Source: a virus. From it: DNA of 58,266 nucleotides. The stretch lies in the IMG/VR virus record IMGVR_UViG_3300043570_003543, positions 1 through 58,266 of that record; one strand, given 5' to 3'. Shown here one piece after another: positions 24,751-32,814 of the stretch. Under the pieces are notes generated by a model, which searched no databases, had not been told where the DNA came from, and saw only the letters and a list, made by a program, of their open reading frames with translations. Position 1 is the first letter of the stretch. Every line of letters begins with the position of its first letter. The position numbers were made by a program, and so were the translations under genes.

Positions 24751-25107
24751 ATGGAAATGCCTGACCTACCTCCAGAGCAAAAACGCGAAGAAGAGCGCAG
24801 AGCTCTCAGATTCTGGATTGAGCATTGTCACGCTCTTGAAGAAAAGCTCTCGCAAACAAGAGAAGAAGCAGAACAATTAAAAAGTCTTCTCAAAATCTGG
24901 ATGCCTGAAGTGATGAGTGCACGCTCGCAAGACTATTGGGCCGCTGGATGGCTTGACACTCTCGATACAGAACTCCCCAAGATGGATTCAGACATACACG
25001 ACGCAGCAACAATTCTCGGAGAAATCCCTACCTACTGGGACGGAAATAGTGACCCTGAGATACATGCGACTTGGCGAACATACTCACCCCCATCGAAAGC
25101 ACTATGA
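24751..25107 (+). CDS. Hypothetical protein, 118 aa
   Basis: AAGGGAAT lies 6-8 bases before ATG 24751. The first 60 residues are a charged coiled-coil-like helix (HALEEKLSQTREEAEQLKSL); the rest is acidic with several Trp. Conserved-looking but unrecognised. Part of a run of closely spaced small genes reaching the tRNA at 25691. Confidence 0.6.
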   Translation: MEMPDLPPEQKREEERRALRFWIEHCHALEEKLSQTREEAEQLKSLLKIWMPEVMSARSQDYWAAGWLDTLDTELPKMDSDIHDAATILGEIPTYWDGNSDPEIHATWRTYSPPSKAL

Positions 25108-25116
25108 AAGGTAAAA

Positions 25117-25419
25117 ATGCCAAACAATAAAGGAACCATAGGAAAATTTACACAAGCAGGAATTGAGAACGATGTCGTTTACGTCATATGGCATACGTCA
25201 GACCCAGCAGAAAGATGGTTTGTGACAATCGAAGAAACCAAAGAGCGAGCAATTCTAAAGTCACTAATCGACAGACGACCACACCCTGCAAATCATGGCT
25301 ATACCCAGGATGCATGGGCCTACGAAATAGTCAACGAAAAAACATGGCTACGAATGAACGCTGGGGGATTACCAATCCCGCCTAAATCTGTGATGCCGAA
25401 TTCAAGCACACATAAATAA
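25117..25419 (+). CDS. Hypothetical protein, 100 aa
   Basis: GAAAGG lies a few bases upstream of ATG 25117. Beta-rich N-terminus (NDVVYVIWHTSDPAERWFVT) then a helix and a Pro-rich tail. No family recognised. Nine bases follow the preceding gene, so it belongs to the same transcript. Confidence 0.6.
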   Translation: MPNNKGTIGKFTQAGIENDVVYVIWHTSDPAERWFVTIEETKERAILKSLIDRRPHPANHGYTQDAWAYEIVNEKTWLRMNAGGLPIPPKSVMPNSSTHK

Positions 25420-25435
25420 AAAGAAAGAAAGAACA

Positions 25436-25684
25436 ATGAGTAACACAAAATTCACCAACACCACTTATCGCGAATGGGAAACTGGCAAATACAAACTAGG
25501 CCCCATCCCAGAGTCGTCAGAAAAACAAATTGAATTACTGGAGCATGCCATTTATGAAATGTTTGAATGGCTCATGGAGGAACTCGACTACGACAATCCA
25601 GGCAGTGTTTCCGACCGCCTATCTGACCAAGTGAACAAGATTGCCCATAGGGCATACGAAAGAGGATGCGAGCTTAAAGGGTAA
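25436..25684 (+). CDS. Hypothetical protein, 82 aa
   Basis: AAAGAAAG precedes ATG 25436. It contains YREWETGKYKLGPIPESSE, then a helical acidic segment IELLEHAIYEMFEWLMEELD. No recognised family. It ends 6 bases before the tRNA-CAT. Confidence 0.6.
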   Translation: MSNTKFTNTTYREWETGKYKLGPIPESSEKQIELLEHAIYEMFEWLMEELDYDNPGSVSDRLSDQVNKIAHRAYERGCELKG

Positions 25685-25690
25685 TAAATC

Positions 25691-25767
25691 GGGCCCTTAG
25701 CTCAGTTGGTTAGAGCGCCGGACTCATAATCCGTCAGTCCTGGGTTCAAGTCCCAGAGGGCCCACCA
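25691..25767 (+). tRNA. tRNA with CAT anticodon (Ile2 or elongator Met), CCA encoded
   Basis: Acceptor GGGCCCT pairs with AGGGCCC, D arm TTAGCTCAGTTGGTTAGAGC, anticodon loop CTCATAA, T arm CTGGG-TTCAAGT-CCCAG, then ACCA. The acceptor and flanking bases look more like tRNA-Ile2 (lysidine-modified, reading AUA) than like elongator Met. The genes around use ATA often, so Ile2 would make sense. Confidence 0.93.
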
Positions 25768-25783
25768 AACAGAAAGTAAAAAC

Positions 25784-25945
25784 ATGAAATCCGAAAAACC
25801 GATTAACGTCACCATAGCTAACGTCGTGTCTTGGTATGAAGAATCTGAATCCTGCATACTTCATAATCATGCTCAGCGAATTCCAGTCACCAGGATTGAA
25901 GACAAAGATATTGTTCAATCCATAATTGACAGTGTTTATTCTTAA
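25784..25945 (+). CDS. Small hypothetical protein, 53 aa
   Basis: ATG 25784 is 16 bases after the tRNA, with AAAGTAAAAAC upstream. It contains VTIANVVSWYEESES and IEDKDIVQSIIDSVYS. Coding is supported by the following spaced start with an AGGAG box at 25957-25961. Unrecognised. Confidence 0.5.
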   Translation: MKSEKPINVTIANVVSWYEESESCILHNHAQRIPVTRIEDKDIVQSIIDSVYS

Positions 25946-25973
25946 AAATTATTAATAGGAGAAAAGTGAAGAC

Positions 25974-26168
25974 ATGGACGAACAGTACACAAAAGAAGAC
26001 TTATTTGACGATATGGAACATCTTCGAAAAGCAAACTTGATTGAAATAAAAGGCATGAACGAAGACGGAGAATGGCTGTGGGGACCAACTGCCGAAAGTC
26101 TAAATATGTCAGAAGAACATATAATGAAAATAATCGATGGTTGGATTGAAGAAGAAGATGACAAATAG
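25974..26168 (+). CDS. Hypothetical protein, 64 aa
   Basis: AGGAG lies 12 bases upstream of ATG 25974. Strongly acidic (KEDLFDDMEHLRKANLIEIK) with an SLNMSEEHIMKIIDGWIEE helix, possibly a winged-helix-like fold. It overlaps the next gene by 11 bases. Confidence 0.6.
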   Translation: MDEQYTKEDLFDDMEHLRKANLIEIKGMNEDGEWLWGPTAESLNMSEEHIMKIIDGWIEEEDDK

Positions 26169-26361
26169 TCCAGTTTACGCATACTCCTTTCCTCCAGATA
26201 ATCCGTCTTTCTGCTATCTACTGTGCTCAACTGCAGAGGTGGACGCATGGGAGGTTGTTGGCACACTTGACCGACAAATAGCACAACTTGTTGTTACCTC
26301 ACTAAATCATGCGACCAACGAGCGAACAAGAAATACCAATCAGACACAGGAACTGAGCTAA
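26158..26361 (+). CDS. Hypothetical protein, 67 aa
   Basis: Start set at ATG 26158, overlapping the preceding gene. It reads MTNSPVYAYSFPPDNPSF then VDAWEVVGTLDRQIAQLVVT. It ends on the first base of the rmlA start (TAATG), so it may be translationally coupled to the sugar operon. Unrecognised. Confidence 0.55.
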   Translation: MTNSPVYAYSFPPDNPSFCYLLCSTAEVDAWEVVGTLDRQIAQLVVTSLNHATNERTRNTNQTQELS

Positions 26362-27419
26362 TGAAGGGTTTAATTTTATCTGGCGGCTCTGGAACGAGAC
26401 TTAGGCCAATAACACACACGAGCGCAAAACAGTTAGTCCCCATTGCCAATAAGCCGATACTTTTTTACGGCATAGAAGACATGGTTAATGCTGGAATAAC
26501 CGACATTGCAATCATTGTTGGCTCTACGGCGAACGAAGTAATTGAGGCCGTTGGGGACGGTTCGGCTTTTGGTGCAAAAATAACTTACATAACTCAGGGC
26601 GCTCCGCTTGGCTTGGCTCATTGCGTATACATCGCTTCAGATTTTCTAGGTGAAGATAATTTCGTCATGTATCTAGGAGATAACATGATTGAGTCCAGTC
26701 TTACCTCTTTTGTACTTGACGGTATGGCCGGTTTCGACGCAAAACTTCTTCTGAAAGAAGTCGAAGACGCTAGCCAGTTCGGAGTTGCTGAAATAGGTGA
26801 TGACGGCCGAATAAAAACATTGGTAGAAAAACCAGCCAACCCAAAATCCAATTTGGCGCTAGTTGGTGTTTACATGTTTTCAAAAGAAATACATCAAAGC
26901 ATCAAAAGAATAAAAGCTTCACCGCGAGGCGAACTTGAAATAACGGACGCGATACAAAACTTAATAGATTCTGGCAGCAGAGTGGCTTACGAGATACTCG
27001 ATGGCTGGTGGATTGATACTGGCAAAAAAGACCCTCTTCTTGAGTGCAATAGGCTCGTTCTTGACGCTATCGAACGAGACATATACGACAACCCTCTTAA
27101 CTCTTTTACGGCAGACGGAAAAGTAAAAATAGGAAAGTCTCAGATATACAATTCCAGAATTATTGGGCCGGTATCTATAGCGGATAATGTAATAATTTCC
27201 GATTCGTATATCGGACCATACACATCCATAGGCCCTGACTGCGTTGTGAGAAATTCAGAAATTCAAAACTCCGTTCTTCTTAAAGGAAGCACAGTCACAG
27301 ATATTGCAAGAATGAGCGACTCTCTAGTAGGACGTTCGGCTATTGTAAAACAATCAGAACAAAAACCGTCAGCACTGAAACTGATGATAAGTGACTACAG
27401 CGTAGTAGAGGTAGAGTAA
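26361..27419 (+). CDS. rmlA: Glucose-1-phosphate thymidylyltransferase, long StrD/RmlA type
   Basis: 352 residues. It makes dTDP-glucose from dTTP and glucose-1-phosphate. The nucleotide site LILSGGSGTRLRPIT, KQLVPIANKPIL, the catalytic YLGDNM and EKPANPKSN, and WWIDTGKKDPLLE are all present. After residue 240 a left-handed beta-helix tail (SRIIGPVSIADNVII, SYIGPYTSIGPDC) gives the length of actinobacterial long-form enzymes such as StrD rather than the roughly 290-residue RmlA. First gene of a four-gene operon and overlapping rmlC by one base. Confidence 0.95.
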   Translation: MKGLILSGGSGTRLRPITHTSAKQLVPIANKPILFYGIEDMVNAGITDIAIIVGSTANEVIEAVGDGSAFGAKITYITQGAPLGLAHCVYIASDFLGEDNFVMYLGDNMIESSLTSFVLDGMAGFDAKLLLKEVEDASQFGVAEIGDDGRIKTLVEKPANPKSNLALVGVYMFSKEIHQSIKRIKASPRGELEITDAIQNLIDSGSRVAYEILDGWWIDTGKKDPLLECNRLVLDAIERDIYDNPLNSFTADGKVKIGKSQIYNSRIIGPVSIADNVIISDSYIGPYTSIGPDCVVRNSEIQNSVLLKGSTVTDIARMSDSLVGRSAIVKQSEQKPSALKLMISDYSVVEVE

Positions 27420-27985
27420 TGCCAAAATTTGAAGAGTGTACGGAAATAAAAGACGTATTAATAGTTCATCCCGACAAGCACGGAGACGAGCGTGGGTACT
27501 TCGTAGAGACATACAGGAGAAACTGGTTCCCTCTGGGTCGAGAAATGGTTCAAGGCAACAGGGGAGACAGAAAAGCTGGCTGCCTAGTAGGTCTTCATTA
27601 TCATTTACATCAAGCAGATTATTGGTACGTACCCTTTGGTGCGTGTTTGGTTATTCTTCACGACATTAGAGAAGGTTCCCCCACTTACGGCAATACCTAC
27701 ACGACACGGCTTGGAATGGTGGACGAGAACACCCACGACCACCGCGGCCTATTCATTCCGCCCGGCGTGGCACATGGGTTTTACTCAGTAACAGACATGA
27801 CTATCACCTATATGGTTGATAACTACTACAACAAAAACGACGAGTTGGGAATACTCTGGAACGACCCAGGCATACATATCGCCGATGCTATTGAAAATCC
27901 CACCGTTTCCGATAGGGATAAAAACAATCCGCTGATATTAGACATCCCGGCCGGGCTAAAACCAATTTACGACTCAAGGACATAA
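27419..27985 (+). CDS. rmlC: dTDP-4-dehydrorhamnose 3,5-epimerase (RmlC-like)
   Basis: 188 residues, standard cupin length. It epimerises C3 and C5 of dTDP-4-keto-6-deoxyglucose. Visible features: DERGYFVETYRRNWFP, GLHYHLHQADYWYVPFG with the His ligands, RGLFIPPGVAHGFYSV, and YMVDNYYNKNDE. The active-site His-Asp pair is in place. Third step of the rhamnose pathway. Two bases separate it from rmlB. Confidence 0.92.
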   Translation: MPKFEECTEIKDVLIVHPDKHGDERGYFVETYRRNWFPLGREMVQGNRGDRKAGCLVGLHYHLHQADYWYVPFGACLVILHDIREGSPTYGNTYTTRLGMVDENTHDHRGLFIPPGVAHGFYSVTDMTITYMVDNYYNKNDELGILWNDPGIHIADAIENPTVSDRDKNNPLILDIPAGLKPIYDSRT

Positions 27986-27986
27986 C

Positions 27987-28946
27987 GTGAAGCACTTTGT
28001 AACCGGTGGAGCTGGGTTTATAGGCTCCAACTATGTTCGCTACGTACTAAACAATACAGACGACGAAGTAACAGTTTACGACATGCTGACTTACGCAGGA
28101 TTATTGACGACGATGAGCGACTTCATAGATTCTCCACGTGTCCACTTTGCGTACGGAGACGTTTGCGACAAAGAATCTCTCCTTGCAGCCATGAAGGGGG
28201 CTGACTACGTAGTCCATTTTGCTGCAGAGACCCATGTTGATAGGTCAATACTTCTTTCCGATGATTTCGTACGTACCAACTGCACTGGAACCGATTCCGT
28301 AATGAACATAGCGCAACATATAGGCGTAAAAAAGGTTGTACACATCGGAACTGACGAGGTTTACGGCTCCGTTGAGACTGGTTCGTCTTTAGAGACCGAC
28401 CCACTAGAACCACGTTCCCCTTACTCGGCATCCAAGGCGGGCTCAGACCTAATAGCGCTGTCTCACTTCCACACACACGGCCTACCGGTCTCGGTTACTA
28501 GGTGTACGAACAATTTCGGGCCATATCAGTTTCCAGAAAAAGCAATACCGCTATTTGTCACAAACATATTTCAAAACAAAAAAATACCTCTATATGGAGA
28601 CGGTCTCAACGAAAGAGACTGGATTGACGTTCTTGACCACTGCGCTGCTGTACACAAAGTTCTTACACATGGTGAAAGTGGACAAATTTATAACATAGGC
28701 GCTGGCAACGGTACGTCAAATATAGACCTCGTAGGAATGATTCTTCGATACTTTGAGCAAGACCCCGCCGAGTGGATTGAGCGCGTTCAGGACAGAAAAG
28801 GACACGACAGACGTTATTCAGTAGACGTAAGTAAAATTACAAATCTTGGCTGGAAGCCTCTCCACAATATCGAAGACTCTCTTAGCTACACGATTGACTG
28901 GTATCGGTCTAATCGTTGGTGGTGGGAACCCCTCAAGGATGCATAA
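27987..28946 (+). CDS. rmlB: dTDP-glucose 4,6-dehydratase
   Basis: 319 residues from GTG 27987. Extended SDR family: NAD site VTGGAGFIGSNYVRYVL, AAETHVDRSI, DEVYGSVETGSS, catalytic YSASKAGSDLIALS, and TRCTNNFGPYQFPEKAIPLF. It converts dTDP-glucose to dTDP-4-keto-6-deoxyglucose. Complete and of the usual length. It overlaps rmlD by 8 bases. Confidence 0.95.
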   Translation: MKHFVTGGAGFIGSNYVRYVLNNTDDEVTVYDMLTYAGLLTTMSDFIDSPRVHFAYGDVCDKESLLAAMKGADYVVHFAAETHVDRSILLSDDFVRTNCTGTDSVMNIAQHIGVKKVVHIGTDEVYGSVETGSSLETDPLEPRSPYSASKAGSDLIALSHFHTHGLPVSVTRCTNNFGPYQFPEKAIPLFVTNIFQNKKIPLYGDGLNERDWIDVLDHCAAVHKVLTHGESGQIYNIGAGNGTSNIDLVGMILRYFEQDPAEWIERVQDRKGHDRRYSVDVSKITNLGWKPLHNIEDSLSYTIDWYRSNRWWWEPLKDA

Positions 28947-29784
28947 GGTTCTCGTAACTGGAGCTGGCGGACAGCTTGGCTTAGAAATAGTAGAACGCAG
29001 CATTGAGCACGGATACGAAACTGTCGCGCTTGACAAACGAGGACTCAACGTCAGCAATCAACAAGACGTAATTGATTCGATAAGAAAACACCAGCCAACA
29101 CACATCATTCACTGTGCAGCATGGACAGCCGTGGATGAGTGCGAGAAGCATCAAGTCAAGGCGGAGTCAATAAACGCTGACGGCACTAGGTTCATAGTGC
29201 AAGCTGCTGCACAAGTAGGCGCACACGTAACGTATATCTCAACGGACTATGTTTTTGACGGAAATAAAAAATCGCCTTACGAAGAAAACGATTCGCCTTC
29301 CCCTATCTCCACATACGGCTTAACAAAGCTTCAAGGAGAAACATGCATGAGGCCTACAGACTCGGTCATACGTGTGTCTTGGGTAAACGGCAAGAACGGT
29401 TCAAACATGGTCAAGACCATTCTTCGAATAGCGGAAGGCTCTTCGGAATTATCTTTTGTCGACGACCAGATTGGTCACCCTACATTTGCAGACGATGCTT
29501 CATTACGCATACTTGAAATGTCGATTTCTAATTCTCCCGGTATTTGGCACGTGACGAATCAAGGACAAACGTCTTGGTGCGATTTCGCAAAGAATGTACT
29601 AGATTTCGCCGGCATCAGCACCCCCGTGAAACCCGTAAAAACTGAAGACATCCGCAGCCAAAGGCCAGCTCATCGACCACTCAACTCTGTTCTAAGAAAT
29701 AAAAGAATGGAAGATGAAAAAATAACATTGCTCGACCATCATCTTGTTCCGATGGAGCGACTTGTTAGGAAACTTTTGTCTTAA
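28939..29784 (+). CDS. rmlD: dTDP-4-dehydrorhamnose reductase
   Basis: 281 residues from ATG 28939 (MHKVLVTGAGGQLGLEI); earlier in-frame codons lie within rmlB. SDR motifs: the Gly-rich NADP site, IIHCAAWTAVDECE, YISTDYVFDGNKKSPYEEND and YGLTKLQGE with the catalytic Tyr and Lys. It completes dTDP-L-rhamnose synthesis. Its stop overlaps the stop of the convergent endolysin gene. Confidence 0.94.
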   Translation: MHKVLVTGAGGQLGLEIVERSIEHGYETVALDKRGLNVSNQQDVIDSIRKHQPTHIIHCAAWTAVDECEKHQVKAESINADGTRFIVQAAAQVGAHVTYISTDYVFDGNKKSPYEENDSPSPISTYGLTKLQGETCMRPTDSVIRVSWVNGKNGSNMVKTILRIAEGSSELSFVDDQIGHPTFADDASLRILEMSISNSPGIWHVTNQGQTSWCDFAKNVLDFAGISTPVKPVKTEDIRSQRPAHRPLNSVLRNKRMEDEKITLLDHHLVPMERLVRKLLS

Positions 29785-30896
29785 CTACCGGAAGTTGCTT
29801 TCCAGTGACCTATCCCGCCGTTATCAAACAGATAACGAGCAACTTTTAGATTGCACTTAGAGTCAAGCAGTGCATCAATGTTTTTGACACCACATACGTT
29901 CTTTGTAACTGTCCGCCATGAAGAGTTGATTTGTAATAAACCGTAATCTCGCGTGCCATTTGAGTTCTTCTTCGAAATTACTTTTTCTTGGCAGCGGCTT
30001 TCACGCCACATTATTTGCGAGAACTTCTTTACCGGAACAAGCCCTTGCGCTTTCAGTTTACTTTCCCACTGAGGGCAACTTTTGACTACCGATACACCCA
30101 CAGAAGATTTACTAACTCCAGCAGTAGTTACCTGCTTGGGAGATTTCTTTACCTTGGGAACACCCGAAGTTGAAAGTTTCTTTTTCTTTAAGTAATGAAC
30201 GTGAGCTTGTCTGGTCTTTGGACCATACACACTGTCGACCTTGAGATTAAGAAACATCTGCAAGTCATGAACGGCTTTACTACTTTCGTTAAATTTAAAA
30301 GAGAACAAAAGAACATCTTTAAAATTCTCGTAGTAGAAGAACTTTGGCTTACTCATCCTGTACTTACCCGTGGATTGAGATTTGTAACAACCCCATCCTC
30401 CGAGACCTACTGGCTTTTGGTCCCATAAATACACGGCAGGAATTCCCTGACGACGAGCCCAATCTGGGTCACGATGAACGACCTGCTTATAACCTTCGAC
30501 AGAAATGCGGTTAGCCACGATTATCTGCTCTTCGCGAGTCGCCTTGTCTGGAGAAGAAGCGAACTGTTCGCCACCGTAACGCTCCCAAGTGCCCATCGAC
30601 CCCTTCGGGAAACGACTGCTGGTCATTATTCCTAAGCCGCCAGCCCAACGGCCACCATTGGACCAATCGTTCGCAGTTTCACACTGCGCCAACTTTATCC
30701 AAAAAGAATCTGGGGCAAAAGCGTGCTCTCTCGCTACAGCAGAAGCTCTAATAGATTCTGGTGTAGCTACCGACTGAATCGTCACATGTTGTTCTACCGG
30801 TACCTCCTCTTCTGGAGAGGAGGAGGCGCGAGCTTCAAAAGCTGGCCCCAAAAGTAAAGCAGACAATGCAAAAATAATCAGTCGGTGTGGTTTCAC
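29781..30896 (-). CDS. Secreted two-headed endolysin: Rpf-like transglycosylase, PG-binding, SLT-like domain
   Basis: 371 residues. A signal peptide (LIIFALSALLLGPAF, cleavage near ARA-SSS) begins it. Residues about 60-155 form an Rpf/transglycosylase-like domain (FWIKLAQCETANDW, GGRWAGGLGIM, ATREEQIIVANRI). About 205-240 is a peptidoglycan-binding-like repeat (DLQMFLNLKVDSVYGPKTRQ). About 285-371 is a lysozyme-like lytic transglycosylase (FSQIMWRESRCQ, DYGLLQINSSW, GIGHWKA). It should cut the glycan strand, exported by the host Sec system. A virion-associated or resuscitation role is possible. Confidence 0.88.
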   Translation of the reverse strand: MKPHRLIIFALSALLLGPAFEARASSSPEEEVPVEQHVTIQSVATPESIRASAVAREHAFAPDSFWIKLAQCETANDWSNGGRWAGGLGIMTSSRFPKGSMGTWERYGGEQFASSPDKATREEQIIVANRISVEGYKQVVHRDPDWARRQGIPAVYLWDQKPVGLGGWGCYKSQSTGKYRMSKPKFFYYENFKDVLLFSFKFNESSKAVHDLQMFLNLKVDSVYGPKTRQAHVHYLKKKKLSTSGVPKVKKSPKQVTTAGVSKSSVGVSVVKSCPQWESKLKAQGLVPVKKFSQIMWRESRCQEKVISKKNSNGTRDYGLLQINSSWRTVTKNVCGVKNIDALLDSKCNLKVARYLFDNGGIGHWKATSGS

Positions 30897-31313
30897 GATT
30901 TGTGCTCCTGTGTTAGGTGGATACAGCAGGCCCTGTTAGTAGTGGGCTCATTATCGGTAGTAGTTAATTCTACCATCTACACACCCTACCCCCGGAACGC
31001 CCCCGACGCAAGCCACCCCGCGGGTAACTCCATTGAATAGAAAAGTAAGGAACCAACGCGATTTTTTTTCTGAGACCCTCTTTTTGGATAAATTTATCCT
31101 AATGCGGTCCAGGACCTCAAAATTTGTGGGGGTGCCCTATATTTGGGCTGGGGGAAAATCCGTGCGCCCCTTTTCTAGCATCACGGCCTTCCACGTACTA
31201 GACGCGGCTTCAGGGGCTCAGGATTGCTTACAGGAGGCTTTCAGAGGCCCTGAGCGTTACCTGTAAGGGCAAAGACAAGCAAAAGCACCACAATGCAAAG
31301 AACAACAAAGTAG
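30897..31313. other. 417-base non-coding stretch with a perfect palindrome
   Basis: No convincing gene is seen; a 77-codon frame at 31033-31266 lacks a ribosome site and reads as low-complexity. The region holds the leader of the endolysin gene, a T-run, the perfect 14-bp palindrome GGATAAATTTATCC at 31086-31099 (an arm recurs as GGATAAATTTA at 31827) and short inverted repeats near 31207-31255. It marks the boundary to the accessory region and may hold an origin or operators. Confidence 0.5.
31086..31099. promoter_or_regulatory. Perfect palindrome GGATAAATTTATCC
   Basis: 14-bp dyad in the intergenic stretch upstream of the endolysin; a half with flank recurs about 740 bases on. Suited to a dimeric regulator; no binder identified. 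Confidence 0.4.
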
Positions 31314-31514
31314 TCACTCAAAAAAATAACCATCCTTGTAACAAGAATAGTGCCAGTGACGGCCTCTTGTGTCTTTGGACATATGCCTAGAGGGGCCAAA
31401 ACGACCACAGCCTGTGCACTTTTCCTCGGAGAAAAACTGCCCCAAAAAGACCGAAAATGCACCCAACCCCAACAAAAAAATAAAAAAAGCAAGAAACAAA
31501 TCAGATAATTCCAT
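31314..31514 (-). CDS. Small membrane protein with zinc-finger-like tail
   Basis: 66 residues. Residues 3-27 form one hydrophobic helix (LSDLFLAFFIFLLGLGAF), then CTGCGRFG and HWHYSCYKDG give a C-x2-C...H-x3-C cluster. N-anchored with a cytoplasmic or external metal-binding knob. Unrecognised family. Five bases after the upstream gene on the same strand. Confidence 0.6.
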   Translation of the reverse strand: MELSDLFLAFFIFLLGLGAFSVFLGQFFSEEKCTGCGRFGPSRHMSKDTRGRHWHYSCYKDGYFFE

Positions 31515-31519
31515 AATAT

Positions 31520-31786
31520 CTAGCTTTCCTCAATGCTTTTCAGCACCCGAGCATTCATCTCTTCCCATAAACCCTGGACATGCACATGGGTCAGAGGGGA
31601 GACTTCGCTCTTGTGGAAAGGGTCCATTTCCGTGGCACGAATCTCAGAGGCAATACTTGGCCGGAATTCCCACAAACAGTTAAAATACGTCTGCCCATAA
31701 CGAATCGTCGAATCCTCCGCAGAAAGCTGCTTGTGCTCTCGTGCGACAAAAAGAAGGAACTCGTCATAGTTGTAGATGGTGCTCAT
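31520..31786 (-). CDS. Conserved phage hypothetical protein, 88 aa
   Basis: It reads YDEFLLFVAREHKQL, then RYGQTYFNCLWEFRPSIASE and IRATEMDPFH. This 'YGQ-x-YFN-L...RP-A...DPF' pattern recurs in small actinophage proteins, usually in the early region. No function known. Acidic and soluble. Confidence 0.7.
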   Translation of the reverse strand: MSTIYNYDEFLLFVAREHKQLSAEDSTIRYGQTYFNCLWEFRPSIASEIRATEMDPFHKSEVSPLTHVHVQGLWEEMNARVLKSIEES

Positions 31787-31935
31787 GGGACAAGGCTACA
31801 CAGACAGGCTGCCACACGCAAGCAGATTGGATAAATTTAAGTAAAAAAAGATGAAGCATAAATTTTGATTTATAGCTGGCCCCCGGTATTCGGGCCTCGG
31901 TCGAAAGCTCGCGGGGCTATACCCCCACCCCCCCC

Positions 31936-31964
31936 TTTACTATGTACCACCCCTCGTGTACTGT
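31936..31964 (+). promoter_or_regulatory. Promoter of the leaderless gene at 31972
   Basis: TTTACT (31936-31941), 17-base spacer with GTACC, and TACTGT (31959-31964). The ATG at 31972 lies 8 bases behind the -10 box, so the transcript should begin at or just before the start codon. Confidence 0.55.
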
Positions 31965-31971
31965 CCTTCAC

Positions 31972-32205
31972 ATGAACACCATCACCCCATCACTAATAGA
32001 CCATCTACTCACCTCACACATCACTGACCTAGCATCAGAGGGGACAGTCACCTACATCAATGCCATAGGTAACATCGTGGAGGTGTGGATGTCAGTAACT
32101 ACATCAGGTGAGACGCATCGCATCATTAGGCGTATCCCCTGTACATCACCTCAACAGGCATCTAGTATCGCACGCCTATCTAAGGCTGTATGGTACAAGG
32201 CATGA
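31972..32205 (+). CDS. Hypothetical protein, 77 aa (likely leaderless)
   Basis: Start placed at ATG 31972, 8 bases after a -10 box (TACTGT), with no Shine-Dalgarno. Content: LIDHLLTSHITDLASEG, beta strand VTYINAIGNIVEVWMSV, and a helix SPQQASSIARLSKAV. It overlaps the next gene by 4 bases (ATGA). Unrecognised. From this point on, codon use differs from the left half (fewer AGA). Confidence 0.6.
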   Translation: MNTITPSLIDHLLTSHITDLASEGTVTYINAIGNIVEVWMSVTTSGETHRIIRRIPCTSPQQASSIARLSKAVWYKA

Positions 32206-32375
32206 ACACATACCGAATCACCGTCACAGTAGGTCAGCGCAGTGACCTTGACATACCATCATCAGTAGATGAGGCACTATCTCTAGTGCGTAACCTTCTC
32301 AGTCAAGGAGACATGCTCGAAGTGTTATCAGTAGAGCCCCAAGACAAACAGACCAAAGAAATCAAGTGGGGATAG
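32202..32375 (+). CDS. Hypothetical protein, 57 aa
   Basis: ATG 32202 overlaps the preceding stop (ATGA). It reads YRITVTVGQRSDLDIPSS then VDEALSLVRNLLSQGDMLEV, an alpha/beta mini-protein. Unrecognised; translation is coupled to the gene before it. Confidence 0.55.
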   Translation: MNTYRITVTVGQRSDLDIPSSVDEALSLVRNLLSQGDMLEVLSVEPQDKQTKEIKWG

Positions 32376-32411
32376 CTACCCCTCTCGTTAGTGGAGTGAT
32401 ACTCTGCGCAG

Positions 32412-32777
32412 ATGCCCGGCATCTACATACCGTCACATAGTGTCCATCAGGCTATTCGTGTGTCACGCATCGTCGATGACTACCTAACAGACGATGAGAA
32501 CCTCGAACAGATGCTCGTTGCCTCTTTGTTCATGTCAAAAGTATTTCAGGCATTGCGTGAAGCGAAGGTGAACACGCAGAGTGCCACGGGTAGTGAGGCA
32601 AACCTCTACTCCCTCATGGTAGAGGCAGAGACAGAGGCAGGTTGCTATCACTCACCTGCCAGTATGGACATGCTCAACAGGTGGCATAGGTACAAGGTCG
32701 AGAGAGAACAGACACGACGCAGACGATACTGCTATGCCATCTTCTACCGAATGACATCAGGCAACATTATTTCTTGA
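32412..32777 (+). CDS. Hypothetical protein, 121 aa (likely leaderless)
   Basis: ATG 32412 is 7 bases behind an extended -10 (TGATACTCT at 32397-32405), with no Shine-Dalgarno. Helical (VHQAIRVSRIVDDYLTDDEN, LMVEAETEAG) with an Arg-rich C-terminal part (REQTRRRRYCYAIFYR). Unrecognised. Confidence 0.6.
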   Translation: MPGIYIPSHSVHQAIRVSRIVDDYLTDDENLEQMLVASLFMSKVFQALREAKVNTQSATGSEANLYSLMVEAETEAGCYHSPASMDMLNRWHRYKVEREQTRRRRYCYAIFYRMTSGNIIS

Positions 32778-32814
32778 CCTTCTTGATGATTGCCTAAGAG
32801 GCCACGGGTACCCT

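Noticed and set aside
31033-31266. A 77-codon open frame in the gap after the endolysin
   Set aside because: No Shine-Dalgarno, no promoter of either type, and irregular composition; kept only as non-coding stretch.
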